DNA of 64,000 bases from assembly GCF_900108515.1 (NCBI RefSeq), contig NZ_FNWW01000008.1, forward strand, positions 1 through 64,000, read 5' to 3'. The notes below the pieces were generated by a model. That model searched no databases. It had not been told where the DNA came from and worked only from the letters and a program-made list of their open reading frames with translations. The position numbers were made by a program, and so were the translations under genes. Positions 7,555-16,844 of this stretch are shown here, in pieces. Positions within the stretch are counted from its first letter, which is position 1, and each line of letters begins with the position of its first letter. The DNA comes from Halobacillus karajensis. Its GTDB lineage: Bacteria; Bacillota; Bacilli; Bacillales; Halobacillaceae.

Positions 7555-9090
7555 ATGTACGATTTTGTTGATTTTTCAGAAGTAGGTACTAGACGTGCCT
7601 CTTCTTCTATTCAAACCATATTTAAAGGCATTAACTTAGATGAAGCTTTAACCGATCAAACAGGAAAGTTTCAAACCCTAACAGTATCGGGGCGCAGTGA
7701 CACCACGAATCGAATTAATACTGTTGAGATCCCTGGTAAAGATGGGTTGCTTGAGGTTGAAGGTAACACAATGAAGGAAAGAGAAATTACCATCAAATAT
7801 CAGATTTCTGATCAAACGAATGAAGGATTCAGAAACAGATGTAATCGACTTAATGCTTTTCTTGCTGGTTCTGGTGAAATTGTAGAATTCACGGATGAGG
7901 ATGCTCATTTCATAGGCACGGTGTCATCCAATGTCCTACCAGAAGAAGACAGCAATACGTTGGTTGGTACTCTAACCTTCTTGTGTACGAACCCTAGGAA
8001 ATATGGAAAACAGAAAGAAGAAAGCTTTAATGATGGTTATTTAACTCTGAATAATGAAGGGACGGCCACAACAGATCCCATCTTTGAAATTGAGGTCCTC
8101 GAAGATCTGACTCATATCGATTTAGTCAAACAGCTGCAGGATGACATTGAATTTATTCGAATAGGTAGACCACCTCTGGCATCAGAAAATGTGTACGAAC
8201 GTGAAACCTTGGTGATGCATGATACTTGTTCGACGACCAATGGTTGGACGGAAGCGGGTTATGTAGATAGTGGATATGTAGAGGGGAATATTGTGTCTGA
8301 AGGCGGGCGTTTCACACCGGAACTATTCGGTGGAGCAATTTCTCCTTATAAATGGCAAGGGCCCAGTATTAAAAAATCCATAGGAAAGCCCTTGGATAGT
8401 TATAAATTGGACGTCTCACTTGAAATGCAAAACGTAGGAAAAGGAACCGGGATGATAGAAGTTTACCTGCTAGATGCAGATAATAATACGGTTGCAAAAA
8501 TCGGCATTGAGGATATATGGAGAACCCTTGATAAAATTCAAGCGAAATTCCAATTGGGTCCTGATGATGACGATCGATTTCATCATTATCGCGAAGCAGA
8601 TTATGTTTGGGGATGGAATGACTTTAAAGGAGTCCTTAGAATATGGAGTCATGATCATTATGAGGGAGGAAAAAGGAGAATTCGTCCCTACTTTGCCATT
8701 GTAGAACCAGACGGCACTCATAACTGGGTATCATCTGAGTTTATCTATATAGGTCCTCGAGGGTTGCATGACACCCCTATTACTCAAGTGCAAGTAGCAT
8801 TTAGAATATGGGCGCCTACATCAAATAAAGCAGACATGTTCATAGATGATATTAAGGTTTCAGAAATTAACACTCAACCAGCTGAAGGTATTCAATATTT
8901 GGCTAACGCTGGGGACAAAATCATTATCGACACAGCTAAAGAAGAGATGTTATTAAATGGAGAGTCTATACGCAAGGACCGTTCCTTTTGGTCGGAGTAC
9001 TTTGAACTTGATCCGGGGGGCAATGTTTTATATCAATACCCAGCAGGTGCCCTGAATACAAAAGTGAAATACTCGCCGGCATACAGGTAG
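7555..9090 (+). CDS. Distal tail protein (Dit) with inserted carbohydrate-binding-like domain
   Basis: 511 residues. The N-terminal 140 residues (LTVSGRSDTTNRINTVEIPGKDG; LTFLCTNPRKYG near 150) are the Sipho_tail/Dit belt domain that forms the hexameric hub under the tube. The last about 60 residues (ANAGDKIIIDTAKEEMLLNGESI) return to the Dit galectin-like domain. Between them, about residues 220-440 form a beta-rich insertion (HDTCSTTNGW to MFIDDIKVSEI) ending in the F-I-D-D-I/V pattern common in concanavalin-like domains. Plain Dit proteins are about 250 residues, so this is an 'evolved' Dit that may bind wall polysaccharide. AAGGAGG precedes the ATG. Confidence 0.8.
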   Translation: MYDFVDFSEVGTRRASSSIQTIFKGINLDEALTDQTGKFQTLTVSGRSDTTNRINTVEIPGKDGLLEVEGNTMKEREITIKYQISDQTNEGFRNRCNRLNAFLAGSGEIVEFTDEDAHFIGTVSSNVLPEEDSNTLVGTLTFLCTNPRKYGKQKEESFNDGYLTLNNEGTATTDPIFEIEVLEDLTHIDLVKQLQDDIEFIRIGRPPLASENVYERETLVMHDTCSTTNGWTEAGYVDSGYVEGNIVSEGGRFTPELFGGAISPYKWQGPSIKKSIGKPLDSYKLDVSLEMQNVGKGTGMIEVYLLDADNNTVAKIGIEDIWRTLDKIQAKFQLGPDDDDRFHHYREADYVWGWNDFKGVLRIWSHDHYEGGKRRIRPYFAIVEPDGTHNWVSSEFIYIGPRGLHDTPITQVQVAFRIWAPTSNKADMFIDDIKVSEINTQPAEGIQYLANAGDKIIIDTAKEEMLLNGESIRKDRSFWSEYFELDPGGNVLYQYPAGALNTKVKYSPAYR

Positions 9091-9099
9091 AAAACACAG

Positions 9100-9119
9100 T
9101 CCCCAAAGGGGATTTTTTT
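9100..9119 (+). terminator. Short terminator between dit and tal
   Basis: TCCCC-AAA-GGGGA followed by seven T residues, immediately upstream of the tal ribosome site (GGAGG at 9123). The stem is short, so partial read-through into tal and the lysis genes is likely. Confidence 0.65.
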
Positions 9120-9134
9120 AATGGAGGTAAATAG

Positions 9135-11888
9135 ATGAGAAAGGGAGCTCAAATCCATGTTACGGACAAGAAAACGGGATCATTCCTAGATACACTTTCG
9201 AATAAGAAGAAAAATGTCTTTTGGGGAGATGAGCACGAAAGAGCTTTGAAAAACAATGCAGAAACTTTTAAATTCATTACACTGCCAAATGCAAGAGCAG
9301 CTAAATATCTGCACGGGCGAAATCGATTATTAATTCCAAATGAAGATAACCGTCTGCGCGAATTCATCATTCGTAATATAAAACAGAACCGTAAGGAAAG
9401 GCAGGTTCATTCGGTTGCTTCCTTTACCGAATTGAAACGAGGTAAACCCATCATGCCTGGCACTTACACAGGGGCTACGCTCAATACAATGATGGACCAT
9501 GCGTTATTTGGCACTCGTTGGACGCGAGGGTTTACAGAGTATGCCGGGACAATGGAATTTACGATTGAAGAGGTCATTACTCCTTATGATTTATTAAGGA
9601 AGATTGCTACTGAATTTGGTAGAGAGCTTAAGTTTTACATTGAGGTGGATGATGGAAACAACGTCATTGCTCGAAAAGTTGATGTAGTGGAAAAAGCCGA
9701 GGAGTGGAGAGGCAGAGAAATCACTTCTGGCAAAGACTTGATCAACGCGGAATGGGAAGAAACCAATGCCGATGTAGTTACAGCTTTATATGGTCTAGGA
9801 CCAAAGCGTGCTGACGGTTCAAGAGTTATCGTTGAGGTAAGGAACGAGGAAGCTCGGCAAGTCTGGGGTATCGACGGTGATCATGAATGGGGCATCCATT
9901 TTATTGATTCTGAGAATGAGGACATGACTGAGGAAGAAGTGAGACGCTATACCAAACAAGAATTAGATAAAAGGATAACTGCGAAAGTTCAGTATACCGT
10001 TGATGGGGCAGATTTAGAGTATATTCTCGGTCGTTCTCATGAAAAAATTCGATTAGGGGGTCGTCTATGGATTAAAGCAACAGAATATAAACCAGCGCTA
10101 TATCTGAATGCTAGAGTCATCAAGATTATAAGTCCAATTACAGATCGAAGTAAGAAAAAATATGTGCTGGGTGAGTATATCAGATATCAAAAAGAAGACT
10201 TGTCATCTTTGAAGAAATCTCTTCAAAAACAAATCGAAAAAAAAGCACGGGTGGTATTTTCAGATACACCCCCTCTAGATGAAAATTTGATCTGGATTGA
10301 TACTTCTGGTGAGAAAAATATAGCAAAGGTCTTTAACGAGAGTAGAGGATTATGGGAAGCCGACAGCATGAAAGGACCTAAAGGAGAGCGCGGCCCTCAG
10401 GGATTGCAGGGGATTCAAGGAGAAAAAGGTGACCAAGGAATACAAGGACAGCCGGGAGAAGACGGCCAACCTAGTTACACACATATCGCCTACGCAAATA
10501 GCTCAGATGGTTCCAATGGTTTCTCTGTAGGGGATTCGACAGGTAAAACCTATATCGGTATGTATGTAGATTCGAACCCGACCGATTCAAACACCCCGTC
10601 TGATTACGCCTGGTCGAAAATTAAAGGTGAAAAAGGTGATCAGGGTGTTCCTGGGCCGGAAGGTGACGATGGTCAAACGCCGTATTTCCACACCGCATGG
10701 GCTGATAGTGAGGACGGTTTTGTTAACTTCTCCACCACTAACGCAACTGAGCGTGATTACATCGGTACCTATACAGACTTTGCGCAGACGGATTCGAATA
10801 ACCCAGAGGATTATAAATGGACAAAGATTAAAGGAGAGAAGGGCGAAAAAGGTCCGCAGGGGCCACAAGGTATCGAAGGTCCACGTGGTTACCAAGGACC
10901 CGAAGGCGATCAAGGGCCTACCGGAGCGACTGGCCCTGAAGGACCGACAGGACCACAGGGTCCGAACATCGTTGACAGTACGACGGAAATCGAAGCTAAC
11001 GTAATCACTTCGAACCATATCACCGTATCGAACCTGTCAGCGATCACCGCAGATCTAGGCGATGTAACCGCAGGACGTTTACTTTCCAATACGGAAATTA
11101 GTGTCACAACCGACCTGCATGTCGGAGATAACATATACCTAGGGGACATTGACGACACGGCCACGACGAAGTATTTCTACTTCTCGTCAGGTGCAACAGT
11201 GGCTAGTGGCCCTGTTACGACAGGCGTTCCGTATATCAGTCTATCTGCGTATGAGCTCCGACTAGGAGACTTCGTAAAAATCGCAGGCGACGTAAAAATT
11301 GATAACGGGGTATTAGACGTCAATATCGGCGGTTCTAGTGTGGACTTGCACACCTTCAATGGGGGCGCTTCGTTTACAGGGTCGGTAAGCTCCGACGTGG
11401 GTATAAGCGCTAGTGGAACGTTAAGTGGAAGCCGTGTTGACGCAAACCATGCAGACATTAATGGTGACGTTGATTTCAATAACAACGCTCTTATCTCCGC
11501 AGGGAATAGTGGAGGCACTAACGTTGACCATATATGGCACGATGATTCACCTAACGAGTGGCACATGGTTTCCGACGGTTCCTACAAGGACAAAGGTAAC
11601 ACTACGTTGGTTGTCGGTGAGGTTATTACGACAGAGTCCGAGACAGGTTTTTGTGGAATCGGCGCTTATAGTCCGTACACCTCTGCAGGTTCCATGCTAG
11701 CCGGTTACGTAGTTCAATTTAAAAACAAAAAGGACTACACACCTTCTTCGGTTTCGTTAAGCGCACGGAGCACCTACGGAACCTACGAATATACCGCTGA
11801 CATTACGCCGGACGGTTTTTGGTTCTATATTCAAAACGATAACGATTCACAAAACTATAAATATTGGCGTGGTAATTACACGGCATAA
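9135..11888 (+). CDS. Tail-associated lysin/adhesin (Tal) with collagen-like repeats
   Basis: 917 residues. Residues about 1-360 resemble the prophage tail endopeptidase (Tal N-terminal hub) family. From residue 412 come Gly-X-Y repeats ([19 protein letters not shown]), again near 497 and 566-615. Between the collagen blocks is a duplicated module of about 70 residues with the pattern Y-x-H-x-A, YIG-x-Y, DS-x-x-P-x-DY-x-W-x-KIKGEKG (about 447-500 and 515-565). The C-terminal 300 residues have [13 protein letters not shown], a motif at the base of beta-helical or trimeric tip proteins, and end in a beta-rich domain that may be the receptor binder. The collagen block suggests a flexible trimeric fibre. 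GGAGG upstream supports the ATG. Confidence 0.8.
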   Translation: MRKGAQIHVTDKKTGSFLDTLSNKKKNVFWGDEHERALKNNAETFKFITLPNARAAKYLHGRNRLLIPNEDNRLREFIIRNIKQNRKERQVHSVASFTELKRGKPIMPGTYTGATLNTMMDHALFGTRWTRGFTEYAGTMEFTIEEVITPYDLLRKIATEFGRELKFYIEVDDGNNVIARKVDVVEKAEEWRGREITSGKDLINAEWEETNADVVTALYGLGPKRADGSRVIVEVRNEEARQVWGIDGDHEWGIHFIDSENEDMTEEEVRRYTKQELDKRITAKVQYTVDGADLEYILGRSHEKIRLGGRLWIKATEYKPALYLNARVIKIISPITDRSKKKYVLGEYIRYQKEDLSSLKKSLQKQIEKKARVVFSDTPPLDENLIWIDTSGEKNIAKVFNESRGLWEADSMKGPKGERGPQGLQGIQGEKGDQGIQGQPGEDGQPSYTHIAYANSSDGSNGFSVGDSTGKTYIGMYVDSNPTDSNTPSDYAWSKIKGEKGDQGVPGPEGDDGQTPYFHTAWADSEDGFVNFSTTNATERDYIGTYTDFAQTDSNNPEDYKWTKIKGEKGEKGPQGPQGIEGPRGYQGPEGDQGPTGATGPEGPTGPQGPNIVDSTTEIEANVITSNHITVSNLSAITADLGDVTAGRLLSNTEISVTTDLHVGDNIYLGDIDDTATTKYFYFSSGATVASGPVTTGVPYISLSAYELRLGDFVKIAGDVKIDNGVLDVNIGGSSVDLHTFNGGASFTGSVSSDVGISASGTLSGSRVDANHADINGDVDFNNNALISAGNSGGTNVDHIWHDDSPNEWHMVSDGSYKDKGNTTLVVGEVITTESETGFCGIGAYSPYTSAGSMLAGYVVQFKNKKDYTPSSVSLSARSTYGTYEYTADITPDGFWFYIQNDNDSQNYKYWRGNYTA

Positions 11889-11904
11889 GGAGGTTCTTCA
11901 TTTA

Positions 11905-12192
11905 ATGCTAAAGGCGATTAAAGGAAATGAAATCAAAGTCGAATGCGTTGATTGAGGGGCGTTGACGTCTCACGATGCCCTCGACATAGAGGTTAAATTC
12001 CTCGAGGAATTTAACGAATATCAAAACGTAGGGCTTCGCTGCCCATGCGGAACAAAGGAAGTTTTTAACGTCAACATTCCCGTAAACGACACGGATGAAA
12101 GCTTCCAAACAGGAGACCTTCCTATTAAGGAGGAAATACAACGGCATTATGTACGCATCCTTCAACGATTAGTTCGAGCAGATTTTAAGTGA
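11905..12192 (+). pseudogene. Small Cys-motif phage protein with in-frame TGA
   Basis: AAGGAGG at 11887 precedes ATG 11905. The frame reads 16 codons ending ...VECVD, meets TGA at 11953-11955, then continues GALTSHDALDIEVKFLEEF through RCPCG to 12192. Replacing TGA by TGT/TGC would give C-V-D-C-G plus C-P-C-G, a plausible zinc-ribbon arrangement, so the stop looks like a point mutation at a metal-binding cysteine. A restart at TTG 11962 would lack the first cysteine pair and has no ribosome site. Family unknown. Confidence 0.6.
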
Positions 12193-12203
12193 GGTGATTC
12201 GTA

Positions 12204-12350
12204 ATGAACGATCAAAAAATCAATGTGAATGATTTACTAAAGGTTTATAAACAGAAGATTGCGGATTTAGCACATCAAAACGTAATTCTAGAAGCGAGAC
12301 TAAACGCTCTCCAAAATGAAGGAGATGATGATAAACGAAGTAAAAAATGA
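12204..12350 (+). CDS. Short coiled-coil phage protein
   Basis: 48 residues, ATG 12204 with GAGGTGATTC upstream and stop TGA ending at 12350. The sequence NDLLKVYKQKIADLAHQNVILEARL is a clear amphipathic or coiled-coil helix followed by a charged tail. Similar tiny helical proteins sit between tail fibre and lysis genes in Gram-positive siphoviruses. No function can be assigned. A terminator follows at once. Confidence 0.65.
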   Translation: MNDQKINVNDLLKVYKQKIADLAHQNVILEARLNALQNEGDDDKRSKK

Positions 12351-12371
12351 TATTTGAAAAGAAAATTTAGA

Positions 12372-12395
12372 ACGCCAGTTAAGGCGTATTTTTTA
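12372..12395 (+). terminator. Terminator before lysis genes
   Basis: ACGCC-AGTTAA-GGCGT followed by ATTTTTTAT, directly after the 48-residue gene. The stem is only five pairs, so it is probably leaky. Confidence 0.6.
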
Positions 12396-12452
12396 TGCTT
12401 GAAAAGGGGCAATTCAATACGGGTCTCTTTACTAGATTTTAGGGGGGTAAAT

Positions 12453-12689
12453 ATGGAAGGACAATATGTGACACGTGAAGAGTTTAGCAAGTTGGACGAT
12501 AAGGTGGATGAGTTGCAGAAGGAGCAAACTCAAACCAAGCAAAGAGTCCGTCACGTCGAGCAGAAGTTAGACAAAATTGAAAGTAATACAACATGGATCT
12601 TGCGCCTAATTTTAGGCGCATTTATTTTGGCCATTTTAGGTTTGGTATTCAAATCACCAGACCAGGTGACATCTTTAGGAGGGTTCTAA
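12453..12689 (+). CDS. xhlA: XhlA-like hemolysin/holin-associated protein
   Basis: 78 residues from ATG 12453 (AGGGGGG at 12441-12447). An upstream in-frame codon exists but lies before the ribosome site. Residues about 8-45 are a heptad-rich coiled coil (LDDKVDELQKEQTQTKQRVR) and residues 50-68 are one membrane span (ILRLILGAFILAILGLVF). This is the layout of XhlA of PBSX, which acts with a holin to lyse the host. Its stop is followed immediately by the holin start. Confidence 0.8.
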   Translation: MEGQYVTREEFSKLDDKVDELQKEQTQTKQRVRHVEQKLDKIESNTTWILRLILGAFILAILGLVFKSPDQVTSLGGF

Positions 12690-12980
12690 ATGGAGAATGA
12701 AATCATGACACAGGTATTAATGTTTGCGACAGTAATCAGTCCCTTTGTTGCAGGGTTGCTCGAAGTAATTAAGCGACTTGCTGCATTACCAAAGAACTTC
12801 ATTCCACTGATTGCAGTAGTGATTGGGGTGATTTTAGGAGTTGTTGCTTACCCTTTCACAGAAATGGATGGGACCATGCGATTATGGGCCGGAGCTGGCG
12901 CAGGACTATCAGCAACCGGTCTTTTTGAGTTGGTGCAAAGGCGAGATGGTCGGACCACAAAAATTAAGGAGGATGCCTGA
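12690..12980 (+). CDS. Phage holin
   Basis: 96 residues with hydrophobic segments at about 5-25, 37-55 and 63-82 and a charged C-terminus (RRDGRTTKIKEDA). Size, topology and position directly before the endolysin identify a holin that opens the membrane for lysin release. It starts on the base after the xhlA stop and overlaps the endolysin start by one base, so the three lysis genes are translationally coupled. Confidence 0.8.
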   Translation: MENEIMTQVLMFATVISPFVAGLLEVIKRLAALPKNFIPLIAVVIGVILGVVAYPFTEMDGTMRLWAGAGAGLSATGLFELVQRRDGRTTKIKEDA

Positions 12981-14074
12981 TGGCTAAATTGCTTAAGCCG
13001 AATGGAAGTTGGAACGGAAAGACAGTCGCCCTTGATGATGGTCATGGAATGGGGACACCAGGAAAACGAACGTCTTACATTCCGGAGCTCGGCCGATCCA
13101 TTCGAGAAAATGAATTTAACCGAAAAGTTGTAGCTTTCTTAACTGAAATGCTTTTAGCGCATGGGTTTAGAGTTTTGCTTGTCGCGCCGACAGACGCAGA
13201 TACCTCATTAAATGACAGGACCAACGCAGCCAACCGTCATAACGTCGACATTTATGTATCTATTCATTTTAACGCTATGAGTTTTGAATTTGATTTCTCA
13301 ACAGCGGACGGAATCAGCACCCATGTATATTTAGGCAACATGAAATACAAGAGCGGCGACCTTGCCCGATGTCTGGCGAAATATTTAAGACAGGGAACGA
13401 AACAGGACTGGCGCGGATTTAAAGAAAATAACTTTCATGTACTACGCGAGACAAACATGCCTGCCGTATTGACGGAGAATGGTTTTATGGACGATCCGCG
13501 CGAGGCTATGCTAATGATTAAAGAATCGTATCAAATAGAAACTGCTGCTGAACATGCACAAGGTATTTGTGATTACTTTAATATTGCTTGGAAAGGCGCA
13601 AATGTCACGGAGAAAAACTGGCTAGAGCGTGGCGATACTGGTGCTAAAGTGTTGGAGGCACAACGCGAATTGAAAGAGCTAGGACATTATAAAGGAGAGC
13701 TTGATGGATCTTATGGTCCAGCTACTGAGGACGCCGTGAAATCATTTCAAAAGGAGCAAGAAATTAAAGAGGACGGTATTTTTGGACCTAACACTCAAAA
13801 ACACATAAACGCAGCTATGGACAAATACACTGCTGCGCAGGAGGATGAAAAACAAATGGAGAAAAATTTAAAAGAGACAGGCTTCAAAGATGTTGAAAAA
13901 GGTTCAACACTTCAACAAGAAATAACCAAAGCAAAGCAATTAGGGATTACAAAGGGTGTAGGTAATGACTTGTTTAATCCCAATCAAAATGTCACTCGTG
14001 CTGAGTCTGTAGCTTTTGCTGTTCGCGCTTATGAGAAAGCTTTTAAGGACGCTAAACAGTCGTTTGATAAGTAA
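12980..14074 (+). CDS. Endolysin: amidase with peptidoglycan-binding and SLH-like domains
   Basis: 364 residues. Residues about 15-205 are an Amidase_3 N-acetylmuramoyl-L-alanine amidase (VALDDGHGMG with the zinc His, VDIYVSIHFNA, AVLTENGFMDD with the catalytic Glu). Residues about 213-275 are a PG_binding_1 domain (RGDTGAKVLEAQRELKELG, SYGPATEDAVKSFQKEQ). The last 75 residues look like one S-layer homology domain (GFKDVEKGST, AKQLGITKGVG, FNPNQNVTRAESVAFAVRAY). Two wall-targeting modules on one phage lysin is uncommon; the SLH part may bind secondary wall polymer. It ends the prophage. Confidence 0.85.
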   Translation: MAKLLKPNGSWNGKTVALDDGHGMGTPGKRTSYIPELGRSIRENEFNRKVVAFLTEMLLAHGFRVLLVAPTDADTSLNDRTNAANRHNVDIYVSIHFNAMSFEFDFSTADGISTHVYLGNMKYKSGDLARCLAKYLRQGTKQDWRGFKENNFHVLRETNMPAVLTENGFMDDPREAMLMIKESYQIETAAEHAQGICDYFNIAWKGANVTEKNWLERGDTGAKVLEAQRELKELGHYKGELDGSYGPATEDAVKSFQKEQEIKEDGIFGPNTQKHINAAMDKYTAAQEDEKQMEKNLKETGFKDVEKGSTLQQEITKAKQLGITKGVGNDLFNPNQNVTRAESVAFAVRAYEKAFKDAKQSFDK

Positions 14075-14192
14075 ATTAAATAAAATATATGCATAAAATT
14101 GAAGGTGAAGAATAAATTATTGGTGTGGTAAGTAATACTCAATAATATATCGTAGAGAAAGTCCCTCTAACTTAATGGTATTTGTGAACATG

Positions 14193-14226
14193 CCCACCCT
14201 ATATCCACAGGTGGGTTTTTTTTTAT
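14193..14226 (+). terminator. Terminator downstream of endolysin
   Basis: CCCACC (14193-14198) pairs with GGTGGG (14210-14215), followed by a run of T residues. It closes the prophage late operon. Confidence 0.8.
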
Positions 14227-14311
14227 TTCTTTGAAAAGTGCGAGATGTTAAAGTTAAGTTGACCCTAAAACATTAATCATATATAAGGAATGTGATGTTT
14301 TTGTTATAGGG

Positions 14312-14351
14312 AAACCCCTCACCATCTTTTAGGAATGGTGAGGGGTTTTTA
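14312..14351. terminator. Terminator between convergent units
   Basis: AACCCCTCACCAT pairs with ATGGTGAGGGGTTTTT. It separates the phage operon from the antiporter operon on the opposite strand. On the minus strand only a few T residues follow, so it serves mainly the plus strand. Confidence 0.7.
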
Positions 14352-14408
14352 TTAGGATAGTCAGGATTGCAAGATGTGTCCCTTCCTTATATTAAAAGAT
14401 AACTACAC

Positions 14409-15896
14409 CTAAAGGAGACTGGTCTCACGCTTTTTTTCTAATACTTTAGTAAGATGATTTTTATATCTTGATTCAACAAGAATATAAAGAAAATCCCCAG
14501 CTTGAACCTCAGTTTCACCGTAGGGGGTAATAACTTGATTGTTTCTGATTATTGCGCTGACATTAGATTTGTTAGGAAGAGATAATTCACGTAATTTTTT
14601 CCCCACTACCGCGGATTCTTCATTAGTTTGAAATTGTATCATTTCTGCGGCTACTTTCCCCATGGATATCAATTCAATAGAATGATGAGGTACATCTTTC
14701 TTTGGCCCTACCAATTTAAGTTTGTTTGCAACCCAAGAAATGGTTGACCCTTGGACTAAGGCTGAAGTTAGGACAATGAAAAATACAATGTTAAAGATCG
14801 TTTGGCTATTTTCCAGGCCTTCGACTATAGGGAACGTTGCTAAAACAATTGGAACTGCACCTCGTAAACCCGCCCAGGAAATAAATAGCTTTTCCTTAAA
14901 TGAGTAATTCATTTTTATTAAGGAAAGGAAAACGGCAATTGGTCTAGCTACTAGGATTAATAATACAGATAGTATCAATCCATCTAGGATGACCTTAGAA
15001 GAGAAAAGCTGCTCCGGAAACACTAAAAGCCCCAAAATTATAAACATAATAATTTGAGCCATCCATGCAAACCCTTCATTGAATTGGAAAATGGAATAAC
15101 GGTAAGTTAATTCTCTATTGCCGATAACTAATGCTGCTATATACACCGCTAAGAATCCACTTCCTCCAATGAAAGCTGTTACACCATAAGTAACAAGGGC
15201 AAAAGCCACAGATAAAATAGGATAAAGAGCGCTTGAGCCTAACTTAATTCGGTTAATTGAGAAGGAAGCTAGCCGACCAATAAGTATTCCCATGATTAAC
15301 CCAAGTCCCATTTGCAGAAAGAATGTAGGAATTAACATCCAAATCGATTGATTCTGCATAGTAATTAACTCTATAAAGGATAAAGTTAAAAACACAGCCA
15401 TAGGATCATTGGTGCCAGATTCGGCCTCAAGAGTAGCTCCCATTTTAGCCTTAATATTTCTTTCTTTTAGAGTAGCAAATACTGCGGCTGCATCCGTGGA
15501 ACCTACAATAGCACCTAATAACATTCCTTCTAAAAGTGTTAAATCAAATATTAGATAAGCAGAAAATCCGATTAACGAGGAGGTTAACAATACTCCTATA
15601 GTAGCTAGTGATACAGAGGGAAGAGCTACGGAGCGAACCGTTGCCCACTTTGTATGAAGGCCACCTTCAAATAAGATAATCACTAAAGCAAAAACCCCTA
15701 TTACTTGCGCTAAACTTGCATTATCGAAGTATACAATGCCTAACCCGTCACTTCCTACAAACATCCCTACAATGATAAACAAAATAAGTGAAGGAACGCC
15801 CCACCTATTAGAAAATTTTGCAGCGAATATCCCACTAAAAAGTAAAAAGGCAGTGAGTAATAAAAAAGCATCTGTGCCGAAAGCATCAAAAAACAT
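14409..15896 (-). CDS. NhaP2-type cation/proton antiporter, copy 1
   Basis: 495 residues. Residues 1-390 form 12 or more membrane spans of the CPA1 fold with STDAAAVFATL and ESGTNDPMAVF (the ion-binding ND motif). Residues about 400-485 form a soluble TrkA-C (RCK C-terminal) domain (KVAAEMIQFQTNEESAVVGKKL, VITPYGETEVQAGDFLYILVE). This is the NhaP2/CvrA architecture of K+ or Na+/H+ antiporters, in which the RCK part senses a ligand. It is the last gene of a three-gene unit. A nearly identical protein is encoded at 26637-28133. Ion specificity cannot be read from sequence. Confidence 0.85.
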   Translation of the reverse strand: MFFDAFGTDAFLLLTAFLLFSGIFAAKFSNRWGVPSLILFIIVGMFVGSDGLGIVYFDNASLAQVIGVFALVIILFEGGLHTKWATVRSVALPSVSLATIGVLLTSSLIGFSAYLIFDLTLLEGMLLGAIVGSTDAAAVFATLKERNIKAKMGATLEAESGTNDPMAVFLTLSFIELITMQNQSIWMLIPTFFLQMGLGLIMGILIGRLASFSINRIKLGSSALYPILSVAFALVTYGVTAFIGGSGFLAVYIAALVIGNRELTYRYSIFQFNEGFAWMAQIIMFIILGLLVFPEQLFSSKVILDGLILSVLLILVARPIAVFLSLIKMNYSFKEKLFISWAGLRGAVPIVLATFPIVEGLENSQTIFNIVFFIVLTSALVQGSTISWVANKLKLVGPKKDVPHHSIELISMGKVAAEMIQFQTNEESAVVGKKLRELSLPNKSNVSAIIRNNQVITPYGETEVQAGDFLYILVESRYKNHLTKVLEKKRETSLL

Positions 15897-15943
15897 CCTA
15901 AAATGATTCTCCTTCTATTTTTAATAATTTTTAAAAGGAAGAC

Positions 15944-15964
15944 AGTGCCCATAATAAGGGCACT
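15944..15964 (-). promoter_or_regulatory. Hairpin between the 61-residue gene and the antiporter
   Basis: AGTGCCC-ATAATAA-GGGCACT lies in the gap before the antiporter. The same gap of the second copy holds a hairpin of different sequence (28174-28203). Conservation of the structure but not the sequence suggests an mRNA-processing or attenuation role; on the minus strand A/T-rich sequence follows. Confidence 0.5.
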
Positions 15965-15971
15965 ATCCAAT

Positions 15972-16157
15972 TTATAATCCGATAATTTGCTTTAGCTCTT
16001 CTATATTAAACATGTTCCACGAAAAGTCGATCCAGTAAGAACTCCACTCCACACCAGCAAATATACCGGAAAAATAAATCCCACCAAAAAAACAAACATA
16101 TATAGCGAGGTTTATTATTACGTATTCCAGTATTTCTTTTGTATTTTTCAATTTCAT
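15972..16157 (-). CDS. Small single-span membrane protein, copy 1
   Basis: 61 residues with one membrane span (about 12-32, YVIINLAIYVCFFGGIYFSG) and a C-terminal segment FSWNMFNIEELKQIIGL. The copy at 28207-28392 has the same length and the same ending (EELKQIIGL), with YWIDFSW also retained, while the span itself has drifted. The retained C-terminus is probably the functional contact. Always found before an NhaP2-type antiporter here, so a regulatory or assembly subunit is plausible. Family not recognised. Confidence 0.7.
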   Translation of the reverse strand: MKLKNTKEILEYVIINLAIYVCFFGGIYFSGIFAGVEWSSYWIDFSWNMFNIEELKQIIGL

Positions 16158-16201
16158 TCCCCTTTATTCTTTAATAAAGTTTGTGCGAACTTTTGGGGGA
16201 A

Positions 16202-16534
16202 TTATGTATAGTTGGAATGATATTGCACCGGTATTAGAAAGCCAAGGACTTCACCATTTCCATCATATATATTTTTTGCTTGACTGACCCCCTTTTTCTC
16301 TTTTAAGGAAATAGGGGTGTCTAAATAAAATGAAGGATCTGGTGGGTCAGTAATAACAGGAAAGAGGGGTGGTGTTTTGTTAATGATGGCTTTAATACCA
16401 GCATGGGATTGCTCAGATGTAATTTTTTCGTCTGATGTGTATTTGATCGTTAAACTATTTAGCTTTTCGGTAGGTATATTAACCAGAGTGAAAAGCAGTA
16501 ATAAGTTTACCAATAAAACTTTAATTAGCTTAAT
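16202..16534 (-). CDS. Short membrane-anchored secreted-side protein, copy 1, AUU start
   Basis: Start placed at ATT (16534), six bases after a GGAGGGG ribosome site; from there the protein has 110 codons, exactly as in the copy at 28435-28767. A TTG at 16555 is in frame but lies upstream of the ribosome site and is absent from the other copy. The protein has an N-terminal hydrophobic helix (KVLLVNLLLLFTLVNI), then an extracytoplasmic part with KYTSDEKITS and HAGIKAIINKTPPLFPV. Conserved between copies: TSDEKITS, KAIINK, LFP, GFL-x-PV-x-Y. First gene of the three-gene antiporter unit. Function unknown. Confidence 0.65.
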   Translation of the reverse strand: MKLIKVLLVNLLLLFTLVNIPTEKLNSLTIKYTSDEKITSEQSHAGIKAIINKTPPLFPVITDPPDPSFYLDTPISLKEKKGVSQAKNIYDGNGEVLGFLIPVQYHSNYT

Positions 16535-16844
16535 GAAAATCCCCTCCTTCCACAAACATTATAACAATAAAATTGTCCTTGAGAGTAAAGAAGGTACTTC
16601 AAAAGTTCCTTTGGAACTAAGGAACTTTTGTGAACTTCATATAAATCCATTTTATGGTAGACGGTAGAATAATAGTTCAAAATAAAAAATTAAGTGATTT
16701 GAAATAGGATTAATTAATTATCTGAATTTACTGCTAACCTTTCTTCGGTTACATAAGACTCATTTGAGGTTATTTCTATTATAATAAATAATCATATATG
16801 ATAAAGTTTCATATGTACCAAAAATTAGAAAGGATGTATATTTC
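16535..16844. other. Intergenic region between divergent units
   Basis: A/T-rich. It contains a hairpin AAAAGTTCC (16601-16609) / GGAACTTTT (16621-16629) and TATAAT at about 16777-16782. Divergent promoters for the antiporter unit and the secreted-protein unit should lie here; no -35/-10 pair stands out with confidence. Confidence 0.35.

Noticed and set aside
11953-11955. TGA as a selenocysteine codon
   Set aside because: A zinc-ligand Cys mutated to stop explains it more simply; no SECIS-like hairpin was recognised downstream and phage selenoproteins of this kind are not known to me.
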